From Massilia sp. Leaf139 (GTDB lineage Bacteria > Pseudomonadota > Gammaproteobacteria > Burkholderiales > Burkholderiaceae_D): a stretch of DNA of 64,000 nt. The position numbers and the translations under genes are program-made. Below are positions 50,690 to 58,674 of this stretch, piece after piece. The DNA lies in assembly GCF_001424165.1 (NCBI RefSeq), contig NZ_LMOJ01000027.1, positions 1 to 64,000 on the forward strand. The letters are read 5' to 3'. Position 1 is the first letter of the stretch. Each line of letters opens with the position of its first letter. Below the pieces are notes generated by a model, which saw nothing but the letters and a program-made list of their open reading frames with translations, was not told where the DNA came from and did not search any database.

Positions 50690-52055
50690 GTTCCGGGCCC
50701 GGCTCTGTATTCAATGAAAGGGTTGCAAACGACATGGCCGCCACTTCGGGATCGTCCAACTGCACCAGCTCGTCGGTCGGCTCGAAGCGGATCGGCAGGC
50801 GCGCCAGTTCGGCGGTGGCGCCTTGCAGGCTGGCCTCGGCGGCGTCGCCCAGCAGCGGCAGCAGCGAGGCGCGATACGAGGCCACGGCGAAACCGGCCGG
50901 CAGCAGGGATTCGTGCAGCTGCACCTTCTTCGGCCCGGATTCCGAAAATTCGGGGAAGTTGCCGAGGTTGGCGAAATCGGCCAGCTTGTTGATCCAGTCG
51001 TCGAGTTCGGCCTGCATGGCCGGGTTGTCGTTGATGGTGAGGGGTGCGTCCTCGCCGCTCGGCAGGCCTTTCGGCCCGGCGACGATGGTACGTTCCGTCA
51101 GGAGTTCGGTCTCGGCCACGTCGATCATCTCGGCCGGCGTGCCGAACAGCGGCACCACCGGGCGGTCGATCGCATCTGCCGCCAGGCTGGCCAGATCCTC
51201 GTGCGCCAGCAGCCAGCGTTTGACGTCGGTGGTCGACAGGCCGGACTGGCCCAGGTGCACGCGTTGTCTCTCGATCTGGTTCAGGGCGCGCGAGAACATG
51301 CCCTGCATGTTGAGCAAGGCGCTTTGCGCGCGGCCGATCGCCTGGGCTGCTTTATGGGTCGCCGAGTCGGCGTTCGGATCGAGGGTGATGGCGCGCAGGA
51401 TGACCGAGCCCTTCTCGACCCAATCGCAGGCCATGTGCCACTTTGCCTGCGAATTGCGCAGCTTGAATTCGGAACCGGAGGCGATCGCGTCGCGGAATTC
51501 TTCGGTCAGCTCGATCAGGCGCCCCAGCAGATGGCGCAGCTGTTCGACGGTCACGCCGCCGACCGCCTGGGCGCCGGCCACCTGCGACAGCAGGAAGCCC
51601 ATCTCGGCATCGTCCTCTTCCGGCTTTGCCAGCGCAATCAAGGTATCCAGCGCGGACAGCACGTTGCGCGCGAGCGGCGTGATGCGGTAGACGGCCGAGG
51701 GTGCGTCCCAGGCCAGCAGGCCATGGGTGCGCAGGCGGTTCAGCACCGTCTCCAGGCTTTCCGGGATCAGGTAGGCGAGCTTGGTGTTGATGTCGGCGCG
51801 CGAAAACGCCGAGCTGCCGGTGTCGGCCGCCAGTTCGCGCAGCACCAGCAGGCGCACCAGGACGCCGTCCTGGCTGCCGTGGAACAGCGCCGTGAACGCG
51901 GACAGCATCGGCTGCGCGCGCTTGAGGTGGAAGACCTGCTCGATTTCGTCCGGGGCGATACCGTGCTGGAAATGGGCGGCGAGCGGATCGGGCTCGTCCT
52001 GCGTCAATCCATGGGGTTCCGCGGCAAGGGCCGCGCCTGCCTGTATGTCGATCAT
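50682..52055 (-). CDS. mksF: MksF/MukF-like kleisin subunit of the condensin operon
   Basis: 457 residues. N-terminal winged helix at about 55-135 (VLVRLLVLRELAADTGSSAFSRADINTKLAYLIPESLETVLNRLRTHGLL), long helical middle (about 150-300, EEFRDAIASGSEFKLRNSQAKWHMACDWVEKG), and a C-terminal half that would hold the ATPase-head contact. No ATPase motif. The layout agrees with MukF/MksF kleisins, and the following KITE and SMC genes support it. It starts the operon; no strong ribosome site is seen (CTGGTATCCCAC before ATG). Confidence 0.75.
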   Translation of the reverse strand: MIDIQAGAALAAEPHGLTQDEPDPLAAHFQHGIAPDEIEQVFHLKRAQPMLSAFTALFHGSQDGVLVRLLVLRELAADTGSSAFSRADINTKLAYLIPESLETVLNRLRTHGLLAWDAPSAVYRITPLARNVLSALDTLIALAKPEEDDAEMGFLLSQVAGAQAVGGVTVEQLRHLLGRLIELTEEFRDAIASGSEFKLRNSQAKWHMACDWVEKGSVILRAITLDPNADSATHKAAQAIGRAQSALLNMQGMFSRALNQIERQRVHLGQSGLSTTDVKRWLLAHEDLASLAADAIDRPVVPLFGTPAEMIDVAETELLTERTIVAGPKGLPSGEDAPLTINDNPAMQAELDDWINKLADFANLGNFPEFSESGPKKVQLHESLLPAGFAVASYRASLLPLLGDAAEASLQGATAELARLPIRFEPTDELVQLDDPEVAAMSFATLSLNTEPGPEHE

Positions 52056-52208
52056 GTGGGATACCAGTTTTGCGAGCGCGGAATGAGGCGGCGTGTTGTC
52101 AGCCGTGTTTCCGCGGGGGGAGCAGTATAACAGTTAAGAACCGGCAACTAGGAGAGGAAAGCGGGAGCGTTGGCAGGAATGACACAAGCTTGGGCAAGGC
52201 CGCGTATT

Positions 52209-52282
52209 GACGCGTGGACGGGAAAACCCGTCCACCCTACGGCTTGCCGTGGCGTGGACGGCTCCGCCCTCCACGCGTCCAT
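52209..52282. repeat. Palindromic 3'-end repeat (GTGGACGG type)
   Basis: GACGCGTGGACGGG...CCCGTCCACCCTAC (52209-52240) is one arm pair with an AAAA loop; a second GCGTGGACGG...CCTCCACGCGTC (52251-52279) follows. It lies downstream of the DUF3108 stop at 52289 (minus) and upstream of the kleisin gene. The CCACCCTAC edge matches the other elements. Confidence 0.65.
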
Positions 52283-52288
52283 CACCAA

Positions 52289-53032
52289 TTATTTCTTGGT
52301 GATCTTGGTCACCGTCTGCTCGATGGTCTCGCGTTCGTCGTCGCGAAAACGCAGTTTGACCGGATACCACTCCTGCCCCGGCGCCAGCCAGATGTCGACG
52401 CCCTCGCTCTTGCCCTCCGCGCGCGGCTCGCGCGTCACCAGCACGGTATCGAGTTCGCCCATTGCGGTCTGGATCTTCTCTCGCTTGACGACCTTGAACG
52501 TCCAGGGCTCGGCGTCGCGGCGGCCGGCGACGACGAAACTCCATTCGCTGCCCGGCTTGAACTTCGCCTCGCCGGCGGCGCGCGCCACCGAGGCCAGTTG
52601 CCAGGTGACCGAGGCGCGGTCCTGCTCGCCGCCCTTCAAGGCGCTCGGTTCCTTGGCGTCGGTGAAGGAGATCGATTTCGCATCGCGGTTGAAGGCGGTG
52701 GTGGTGGCATCCTTGCGGTAGCGCTTTTCGTAGAATTCGGCAGGGGCCAGGCCGTAGCTGTCGACGGTGCCGTGGCTGCGGTATTCGGTCAGCTTGCCGA
52801 CCAGGGGCACGCGCGCCTCCACGTTCACCTCGTATTTGCCGTCCTCGCTGCGCCAGGCGATCAGCGCTTCGCCCTTCAGGCCGAAACCGCGCTGCTGGGC
52901 GTTCAGTTCATAGGCCAGGTCGGCCGACGGCGGCAGCTCGACCGCGCGCTTGGCCGGTGCCGCGGCCTGGGCGCCGGCGCCCAGCGCCAGCAGGGCCGCC
53001 AACAGAGCGCCCTTCAGAAGATTGCTTCGCAT
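52289..53032 (-). CDS. DUF3108 secreted protein
   Basis: Start at ATG 53032: AGGAAA lies 8 bases upstream, and the stop of the upstream gene is only 2 bases away. 247 residues with a signal peptide (LLKGALLAALLALGAGAQAA). DUF3108 domain over the mature part: LAYELNAQQRGFGLKGEALIAW, EARVPLVGKLTEYRSHG, APAEFYEKRYRKDATTTAFNRD and VDIWLAPGQEWYPVKLRF. Paralogue of the upstream gene. Periplasmic; function unknown. Confidence 0.88.
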   Translation of the reverse strand: MRSNLLKGALLAALLALGAGAQAAAPAKRAVELPPSADLAYELNAQQRGFGLKGEALIAWRSEDGKYEVNVEARVPLVGKLTEYRSHGTVDSYGLAPAEFYEKRYRKDATTTAFNRDAKSISFTDAKEPSALKGGEQDRASVTWQLASVARAAGEAKFKPGSEWSFVVAGRRDAEPWTFKVVKREKIQTAMGELDTVLVTREPRAEGKSEGVDIWLAPGQEWYPVKLRFRDDERETIEQTVTKITKK

Positions 53033-53034
53033 TA

Positions 53035-54141
53035 TCATTTTCCTGTATCGGTAAGGGCTATATTATTCACGGTTTGCGTGGTCACTGCACCGTTGGCTTC
53101 CGTATTACGAATCTGCACTGGATACCAGCCCCGGCCTGGGGCCAGCCAGACGTCCAGGCGCGAGCGGTAGGAGCCCTCTTTCGGCGGGCGCGACAGGTGC
53201 ACGGTCTGCAGCTTGCCGAGTTTGGTGTCGAGCTCTTCCTGACCGACGACGACGAAGCGGAACACGACGGCGTCGCGGTCTTCGCCGACCTGGATGTCGA
53301 TGTCGCCGGCGAGCTGGTTCGGGTCGCCGCGTGCGATTGCCGCCAGCTGCAGCGGCACGCTGGCCTTGTCCTGCGCGCCGGCGACCAGGGGCACCGTCTT
53401 TTGCGAGCCCGAGAAGGTGATTTTATTGTGCCCCCAGTCGAAGTGCGTCGCCGTCAATGCGCGCCCGCGCCGCTTTTCCGTCATCTTGACCGGGGCGAAG
53501 CCGGTGGCGCCGAGCGCGCCTTCGCTGGTCAGCACGGCCAGGTTCACGCGCGTGAAGACGATGCGGATGCCGGCTTCGAATTCAATGCGGTAGCTGTCGT
53601 CGCGGAAGATCCAGGCCAATTGGGCTTCGCCGCTCCAGCGGGTGCCGTCGGCGTCGACCCGGGCCACGTCCATCGTGATGGTGGCCGGCGGCGGCACGTC
53701 GACCTTGTAGCGGCGCGCTTCGGGCACCGGTGGCGGTACCGGCGGCGCGGCTTCGGCCGGTGCGGGCGGCGGTTCGGCCGCAGCCACGGTGGCCGGCGCC
53801 GGCGCAGTGTTCTCGCCTGTTCCACCGCCGCCTGGTTCGACGGGCGGCCCGACGGCTTCCTCGCTCAGCACGGGCGCACTGTCCGGAGCCAGTTCCGGCA
53901 AGGGCAGCGGCGGCAGGGGCGCCGGCTTCGGCAGGGGCAGCGGTTCCGGCTCCGGCACGGCCGGCCGCGCCGGTTCCGGCAGCACCTGCGCCTGCACGAA
54001 GTCCATGCCGTTCGAGGCCGGCAGGCGCGGCAACGCGACCGTCCCGGCGATGAAGGAAAACAGCGCGGCGTGCAGGAGGACGATCAGGGCGCCGAGCAGC
54101 ACGGCGCGGCGCGGCCGGAAGATGGTGGAAACGATACCCAT
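53035..54141 (-). CDS. Membrane-anchored DUF3108 protein with proline-rich linker
   Basis: 368 residues: an N-terminal membrane segment (RRAVLLGALIVLLHAALFSFIAG, about 11-33), a Pro/Ala/Glu-rich linker of about 100 residues (PVPEPEPLPLPKPAPLPPLP) like that of TonB, then a DUF3108 domain at about 145-366 (SGEAQLAWIFRDDSYRIEFEA, ALTATHFDWGHNKITFS, LDVWLAPGRGWYPVQIRN). The linker could span periplasm or peptidoglycan. It forms a two-gene operon with the secreted paralogue. No TonB C-terminal motif, so it is not TonB itself. Confidence 0.85.
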   Translation of the reverse strand: MGIVSTIFRPRRAVLLGALIVLLHAALFSFIAGTVALPRLPASNGMDFVQAQVLPEPARPAVPEPEPLPLPKPAPLPPLPLPELAPDSAPVLSEEAVGPPVEPGGGGTGENTAPAPATVAAAEPPPAPAEAAPPVPPPVPEARRYKVDVPPPATITMDVARVDADGTRWSGEAQLAWIFRDDSYRIEFEAGIRIVFTRVNLAVLTSEGALGATGFAPVKMTEKRRGRALTATHFDWGHNKITFSGSQKTVPLVAGAQDKASVPLQLAAIARGDPNQLAGDIDIQVGEDRDAVVFRFVVVGQEELDTKLGKLQTVHLSRPPKEGSYRSRLDVWLAPGRGWYPVQIRNTEANGAVTTQTVNNIALTDTGK

Positions 54142-54230
54142 GCCCGCTAGTGTACCCGCCCACGTGCACGCTTGCCGCTCGGCCGTCCGTGACGCCGATT
54201 GATACCCGTGTTATTTATCTGCTACGCTAA

Positions 54231-54331
54231 GAGCGTCTAACAAAACCCCCATGGCTGCGTTGCATCGTCTCGCCGTACTTGCGTACTGTCTTCAACGATG
54301 CGCCTTGCCCTGGGGGTTCTGTTAGACGCTC
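54231..54331. repeat. 101-base nested hairpin element
   Basis: Outer arms GAGCGTCTAACA...CCCCCA (54231-54251) and TGGGGG...TGTTAGACGCTC (54311-54331) match at 20 of 21 bases. Inside, GCATCGT (54262-54268) pairs with ACGATGC (54295-54301), and the centre holds GTACTTGCGTAC. The whole folds as one long cruciform or hairpin. It lies 90 bases upstream of the DUF3108 operon start and 41 before phaM, in the divergent gap. It looks like a mobile or dispersed palindromic repeat. Confidence 0.85.
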
Positions 54332-54371
54332 TACGTACATGCTCTAGAACGACAACCTAACGGAGACTTCC

Positions 54372-55022
54372 ATGCTCAAACCACCCTCGCAGAATGTCCC
54401 CGGCATGACGGATACGCTCGAATTCGTGAAGAACCTGTGGGGCGGCATGGGCGTGCCCGGCATGGCCGCGATGAATACGGGCGGCCTCGGCAAGCCCGCG
54501 CTCTCGACAGACGAGCTCGACAAGCGCATCACCGACCTGAAGGCCGTGGAAAGCTGGCTGAACCTGAACCTGTCGATGCTGCGCACCTCGATCCAGGCGC
54601 TGGAAGTGCAGCGCGGCACCCTGGCCGCCCTGAAATCGATGAGCGACAGCATGGCCCAGGCCATGGGCCAGCAGGGCGAACACACGTCTTCGCTGCCGCC
54701 CTTCTCCGCCTTCTTCAATGCCGCCGGCACCCAGGAGGCGGGCACCGCGCCGCCGCCCGGCACCTCCCAGCCCGGCCCCGACGGTACCGGTGCCGGCGCC
54801 GGTGCCGGCGCGGCGGCCGCCGTCGCCTGGTGGAACCTGTTGCAGGATCAGTTCCGGCAAGCGGTCGCCAGCGCCATGCCGGCCGAAGGCGGCGCCACCG
54901 ACAAGCCGCAAGAGGGCGCCGTCCCCGATCCGGCCGGGCGCGCGACGACCGGCGGCGATGTCGGTGGCACGCCTGGCACTTCCTCGCAGAAACCTTCCCG
55001 AACAAAATCCGACAAAGCTTGA
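54372..55022 (+). CDS. phaM: PHA granule-associated protein PhaM
   Basis: 216 residues; GGAG is 6 bases before the ATG. The N-terminal block DTLEFVKNLWGGMGVPGMAAM and the helix LDKRITDLKAVESWLNLNLSMLRTSIQALEVQRGTLAALKSM are the PhaM/PHA-granule multifunctional protein signature. A Pro/Gly/Ala linker follows and the C-terminus is basic (SSQKPSRTKSDKA), where homologues bind DNA. PhaM activates PHA synthase and tethers granules to the nucleoid in Ralstonia. Here the basic tail is short. Other pha genes are not in view. Confidence 0.85.
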   Translation: MLKPPSQNVPGMTDTLEFVKNLWGGMGVPGMAAMNTGGLGKPALSTDELDKRITDLKAVESWLNLNLSMLRTSIQALEVQRGTLAALKSMSDSMAQAMGQQGEHTSSLPPFSAFFNAAGTQEAGTAPPPGTSQPGPDGTGAGAGAGAAAAVAWWNLLQDQFRQAVASAMPAEGGATDKPQEGAVPDPAGRATTGGDVGGTPGTSSQKPSRTKSDKA

Positions 55023-55153
55023 TGCGGGCGCAAAGAAGCTGCGTGTTTGCGCCCATGTGTTGATTTGACGGGCATCACACCCGCCCCTGCCGTGCTGAAC
55101 TTGAGAACGCGGCCGGGGTATCCGGCCGCCGTGTTCCCATGTTGGAGAACGGC

Positions 55154-58100
55154 ATGTCCACCACCGATTTTTCCCGTCTCACGGCCGAGCAGGTCGCCGA
55201 CGTGCGGCGCAAGCTCGAGAGCGCCGGCTGTCCGGTGCCGCCCAGCGCCCATCGCCTGGAGGAACTGGCCGGCGCAATTGCCGCCTTTCGCAAGGGGCAG
55301 GGCCTGCCCGGCGGCGGGCCCCTCGACGAAGCCACCTGGCGCCGCCTGAACGCCGTCAGCGGCAGCGTCTTCGGCGAAGTCTTCCAGAACGAACTGGGCC
55401 TGCTGCGTCCGGGGCCGAACGCGCCCAGTGGCGGCCCCGAGGACGTGCAGCCGGCCGCGACCTGTACCCTGCTCACGCGCGCCCACGAGGCGCAGCTGGC
55501 CGGTCTTGCCCTCTCGGGCGGCGGCGTGCGCAGCGCCACCTTCAATCTCGGCGCCCTGCAGGCGCTTGCCGAACTGCGCCTGCTGCGCGACTTCGATTAT
55601 TTGTCCACGGTCTCCGGCGGCGGCTTCATCGGCGGCTGGCTCTCCAAATGCATCCGCGAACGGCGCGGCGACGTGGCCGCCGTCGAGGCGCTGCTCACGC
55701 CCGGCGCGGCCGGCCAGGCAGTGGCCAGCGAAGCGGTCGAGATCCAGTTCCTGCGCCAGTACAGCAACTACCTGTCGCCCAAAAGCGGCACCTTCAGCGC
55801 CGACACCTGGACGCTGATCGGCACCTATGTGCGCAACACCTGCCTGAACCTGGCCATGCTGGTGGCCTGGCTGTGCGCCCTGCTGATCCTGCCGCGCTTC
55901 GCCGTCTGGGCCGTGCACCGCGTGATCGGGCCGGGCGGGCCCTGGGCGGCCTGGTCGGATGCGATCTGGCTGGCCGGCACGGCGCTGTTCCTGTTCGCCG
56001 TGTTCTGCATCGCCCTGAGCATTTCGAGCAAGCCCGAAAGTTCGACCGGCCTGCGCCGCTTCCCGCTGCAGCAGGGCGCGGTGCTACGCTGCATCAACCT
56101 GCCGCTGCTGGCGGCGGGCTTCCTGGTCAGCATCGGCCTGTGGCGCCATGGCGGCGCGCTGCCGGTGCTGTGGGAAGAAGGTTTGCCGGCGCGCTTTCAC
56201 GGCTGGGGCGCTTGCTGGCTGCTGGTACCCGGCCTGGTCTACTTCGTGGTCTGGGCCAGCGGCTGGTATCTGGCGCACGACCGCACCAGTCCCTATCGCG
56301 GCGCCGGCTATGTGCTGTGCGGCGCCGGCGCGGCCTTTGTCGCCAGCCTGTCGCTGTCGGCGGCGCTCGAATTCACGCCCGGCGCGGTCGCCCACCTGGC
56401 CTCGATCGAGATGGCGCAATTGCTGGCCTGGCGCGTCTGCCCGGCGCTGACCGGCCTGCTGGCCGTCTACGGCGGCGCGCTCGCGCTGGAGCAGCGCCTG
56501 CGCCGCCATCGGCCGATTCCGGACATTTCGCGCGCCGAACTGTCCGAAGGCCTGAACCACTTCCTGTGCGCCATCGGCGCGCTCGCCGCCGGCACCCTGC
56601 TGCTGCTGGCGGGCCTGGCGCTGCTGCCCAATCCGAAGGAACACCCGATCCTGAACAATGCCATCGCCCTCGGCACCTTCGGCATGCCGCTGATGATGAC
56701 CCTGTTCTCGGTGACGATGACGCTGATGATCGGCCTGGTCGGCCCCCTGTACAGCGACGCCAGCCGCGAATGGTGGAGCCGGCAAGGCGCCTGGTCGTCG
56801 ATCTTCTCGCTGGCCTGGCTGATCATGTTCGGCGTCGCCTTCTTCTGCGCGCCGCTGCTGCACTGGGCCTGGCTGACCTACGATCCGATCGCGAATGCCG
56901 GCACCGCGGTCGGCTGGCTGGTGATGACCTGGATCGGTCTCAAGGCCGGCAGCGGCAGCGCCACCGGTTCGCGCGAGGGCAACTGCGCCAAGCGCGAGAT
57001 CGCGGCGCGCCTGGCGCCCTACTTCTTCACGGTCGGCATCTTCGCCATGCTCTCGAGCCTGGTGCAGGCGACCGTCGCCGCGCCAAGCGTCGCCTGCCCG
57101 TCGCCGGTCTCGCTGCCCTGCGTGTATGCGGCCCATGCGAATGCGACGCTGGCGACCGAGGGCAGGACGCTGGCGACCGCCTTCTGCTGCTTCCTGGGCG
57201 CGGCCTTGCTGCTCGGCTGGCGGGTCGACATCAACAAGTTCTCGCTGTATATGCTGTACCGGAACCGCCTGGTGCGCGCCTATTTCGGCGCCAGCAGCGT
57301 GCACCGCAAGCCGCATCCCTTCACCGGCTTCGATCCGGGCGACGACCCGCAACTGGCCGAGATGGAAAACCAGCGCCCCTACCACATCGTCAACACGGCC
57401 CTGAACCTGGTGAGCGGCGAGGAGCTGGCCTGGCAGACCAGGAAGGCCGCCTCGTTCGCCTTCACGCCGCGCTTCTGCGGTTTCGAGATGCCGCTGATGC
57501 CGGCGCAAGGAGCGAATGGCGGCCCGCGCGACGCCCAGCGCGGCGTCTACCGGCCCACGCGCGAATATGCCTCGGGCTCGCGCACGGGCGACGACGACGC
57601 CACCGTGCGCCTTGCAATGGCCATCGCCCTGTCGGGTGCGGCGGCCAGCCCGAACATGGGCACGCACTCGTCGCCGCCGCTGAACTTCTTGATGACGATG
57701 TTTAACGTGCGCCTGGGGCGCTGGTGCCCGAACCCGCTAAAACCCAGCTGGACGCGCTCCTCACCCGGCATCGGTTTATTCAGCCTCATCGCCGAACTGT
57801 TCGGCATGACGAATGCCGACGCCAACTACGTCTACCTCTCCGACGGCGGGCATTTCGAGAACCTTGGCATCTATGAACTGGTGCGCCGCCGCTGCCGCCT
57901 GGTGGTGGCTGTCGATGTCGCCAGCGACAAGGCGATGGCCTTCGAAGACCTCGGCAATGCGATCCGCAAGTGCGCCACCGACCTCCACATCAGCATCGAG
58001 CTGGACGTCTCGAAGATGGACGTGATCAAGGAAACGGGCCTGTGCGGCGCCAGCTGCGCGGTCGGCGCGATCCGCTACAGCCATGTCGACCCGGACGGCT

Positions 58101-58456
58101 GCGACGGCACGCTCCTGTACATCAAGCCGGCCATCGTCGGCCTCGAGAACGCGGACGTGCTCAACTACCGCAAAGCGAATCCCGCCTACCCGCACCAGAG
58201 CACGGCCGACCAGTGGTTCGACGAAGCCCAGTTCGAAAGCTACCGGGCGCTCGGCTACCACATCACCAAGGCGGCGCTGGCCAGGGCGGCGGCGGCATCG
58301 GCCAAGGCCGGGGGCGGGGGCGGGGGCGGGGGCAGGGGCGGGCATGATGTGGTCAAGCTGTGCGCGGCCTTGATGGGTGGGCGTGGGGTGGAGGCGGCGG
58401 CGCCGACCGTCTCTCCAATCAGTGAAGATCACGAAACGCGGAACCAATTCCGTTAG
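55154..58456 (+). CDS. Large patatin-like phospholipase with PG-binding-like N-terminus and membrane domain
   Basis: Start at ATG 55154 (GGAG 6 bases upstream) rather than ATG 55139; 1100 residues. About 8-65 resembles a peptidoglycan-binding domain (EELAGAIAAFRKGQGLPGGGPLDEATWRRL). The patatin fold begins at about 114: LAGLALSGGGVRSATFNLGALQAL (oxyanion hole) and STVSGGGFIGGW with nucleophile Ser154 (Thr in place of the first Gly of GxSxG). About ten membrane segments (about 225-700) split the fold. The catalytic Asp897 is in LSDGGHFENLGIYELVRRR. A Gly-run (GGGGGGGGRGG) lies near the C-terminus. Likely a membrane-bound lipid acyl hydrolase; substrate unknown. Confidence 0.88.
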   Translation: MSTTDFSRLTAEQVADVRRKLESAGCPVPPSAHRLEELAGAIAAFRKGQGLPGGGPLDEATWRRLNAVSGSVFGEVFQNELGLLRPGPNAPSGGPEDVQPAATCTLLTRAHEAQLAGLALSGGGVRSATFNLGALQALAELRLLRDFDYLSTVSGGGFIGGWLSKCIRERRGDVAAVEALLTPGAAGQAVASEAVEIQFLRQYSNYLSPKSGTFSADTWTLIGTYVRNTCLNLAMLVAWLCALLILPRFAVWAVHRVIGPGGPWAAWSDAIWLAGTALFLFAVFCIALSISSKPESSTGLRRFPLQQGAVLRCINLPLLAAGFLVSIGLWRHGGALPVLWEEGLPARFHGWGACWLLVPGLVYFVVWASGWYLAHDRTSPYRGAGYVLCGAGAAFVASLSLSAALEFTPGAVAHLASIEMAQLLAWRVCPALTGLLAVYGGALALEQRLRRHRPIPDISRAELSEGLNHFLCAIGALAAGTLLLLAGLALLPNPKEHPILNNAIALGTFGMPLMMTLFSVTMTLMIGLVGPLYSDASREWWSRQGAWSSIFSLAWLIMFGVAFFCAPLLHWAWLTYDPIANAGTAVGWLVMTWIGLKAGSGSATGSREGNCAKREIAARLAPYFFTVGIFAMLSSLVQATVAAPSVACPSPVSLPCVYAAHANATLATEGRTLATAFCCFLGAALLLGWRVDINKFSLYMLYRNRLVRAYFGASSVHRKPHPFTGFDPGDDPQLAEMENQRPYHIVNTALNLVSGEELAWQTRKAASFAFTPRFCGFEMPLMPAQGANGGPRDAQRGVYRPTREYASGSRTGDDDATVRLAMAIALSGAAASPNMGTHSSPPLNFLMTMFNVRLGRWCPNPLKPSWTRSSPGIGLFSLIAELFGMTNADANYVYLSDGGHFENLGIYELVRRRCRLVVAVDVASDKAMAFEDLGNAIRKCATDLHISIELDVSKMDVIKETGLCGASCAVGAIRYSHVDPDGCDGTLLYIKPAIVGLENADVLNYRKANPAYPHQSTADQWFDEAQFESYRALGYHITKAALARAAAASAKAGGGGGGGGRGGHDVVKLCAALMGGRGVEAAAPTVSPISEDHETRNQFR

Positions 58457-58468
58457 CCGATGCGTACC

Positions 58469-58640
58469 GTAGGGTGGGCACCCCGTGCCCACGCGTTACG
58501 GGCGTTTCCGTGAGTCCGAACAGTGATGTACCACCCGCGAACGCGTGCAGCATATTTATTCCGGTGAAGCCGCGGAGCGATGCGTTTGTGCCAACGTCCG
58601 AAAGATACGTGCGTAACGCGTGGGCACGGGGTGCCCGGTG
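58469..58640. repeat. Palindromic 3'-end repeat with widely spaced arms
   Basis: Left arm 58469-58500 (GTAGGGTGGGCACC...CACGCGTTACG) and right arm 58612-58640 (CGTAACGCGTGGGC...GTGCCCGGTG) are inverted copies about 110 bases apart. It lies between the convergent patatin and response-regulator genes, like the elements at 35156 and 46980. The bases between show nothing else. Confidence 0.7.
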
Positions 58641-58674
58641 AACCCGTCATTGAGGCCATTGGCCCCAATGACCC

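Noticed and set aside
53035..54141. TonB energy-transducing protein
   Set aside because: It has a TonB-like membrane anchor and proline-rich linker, but the C-terminal domain is DUF3108.
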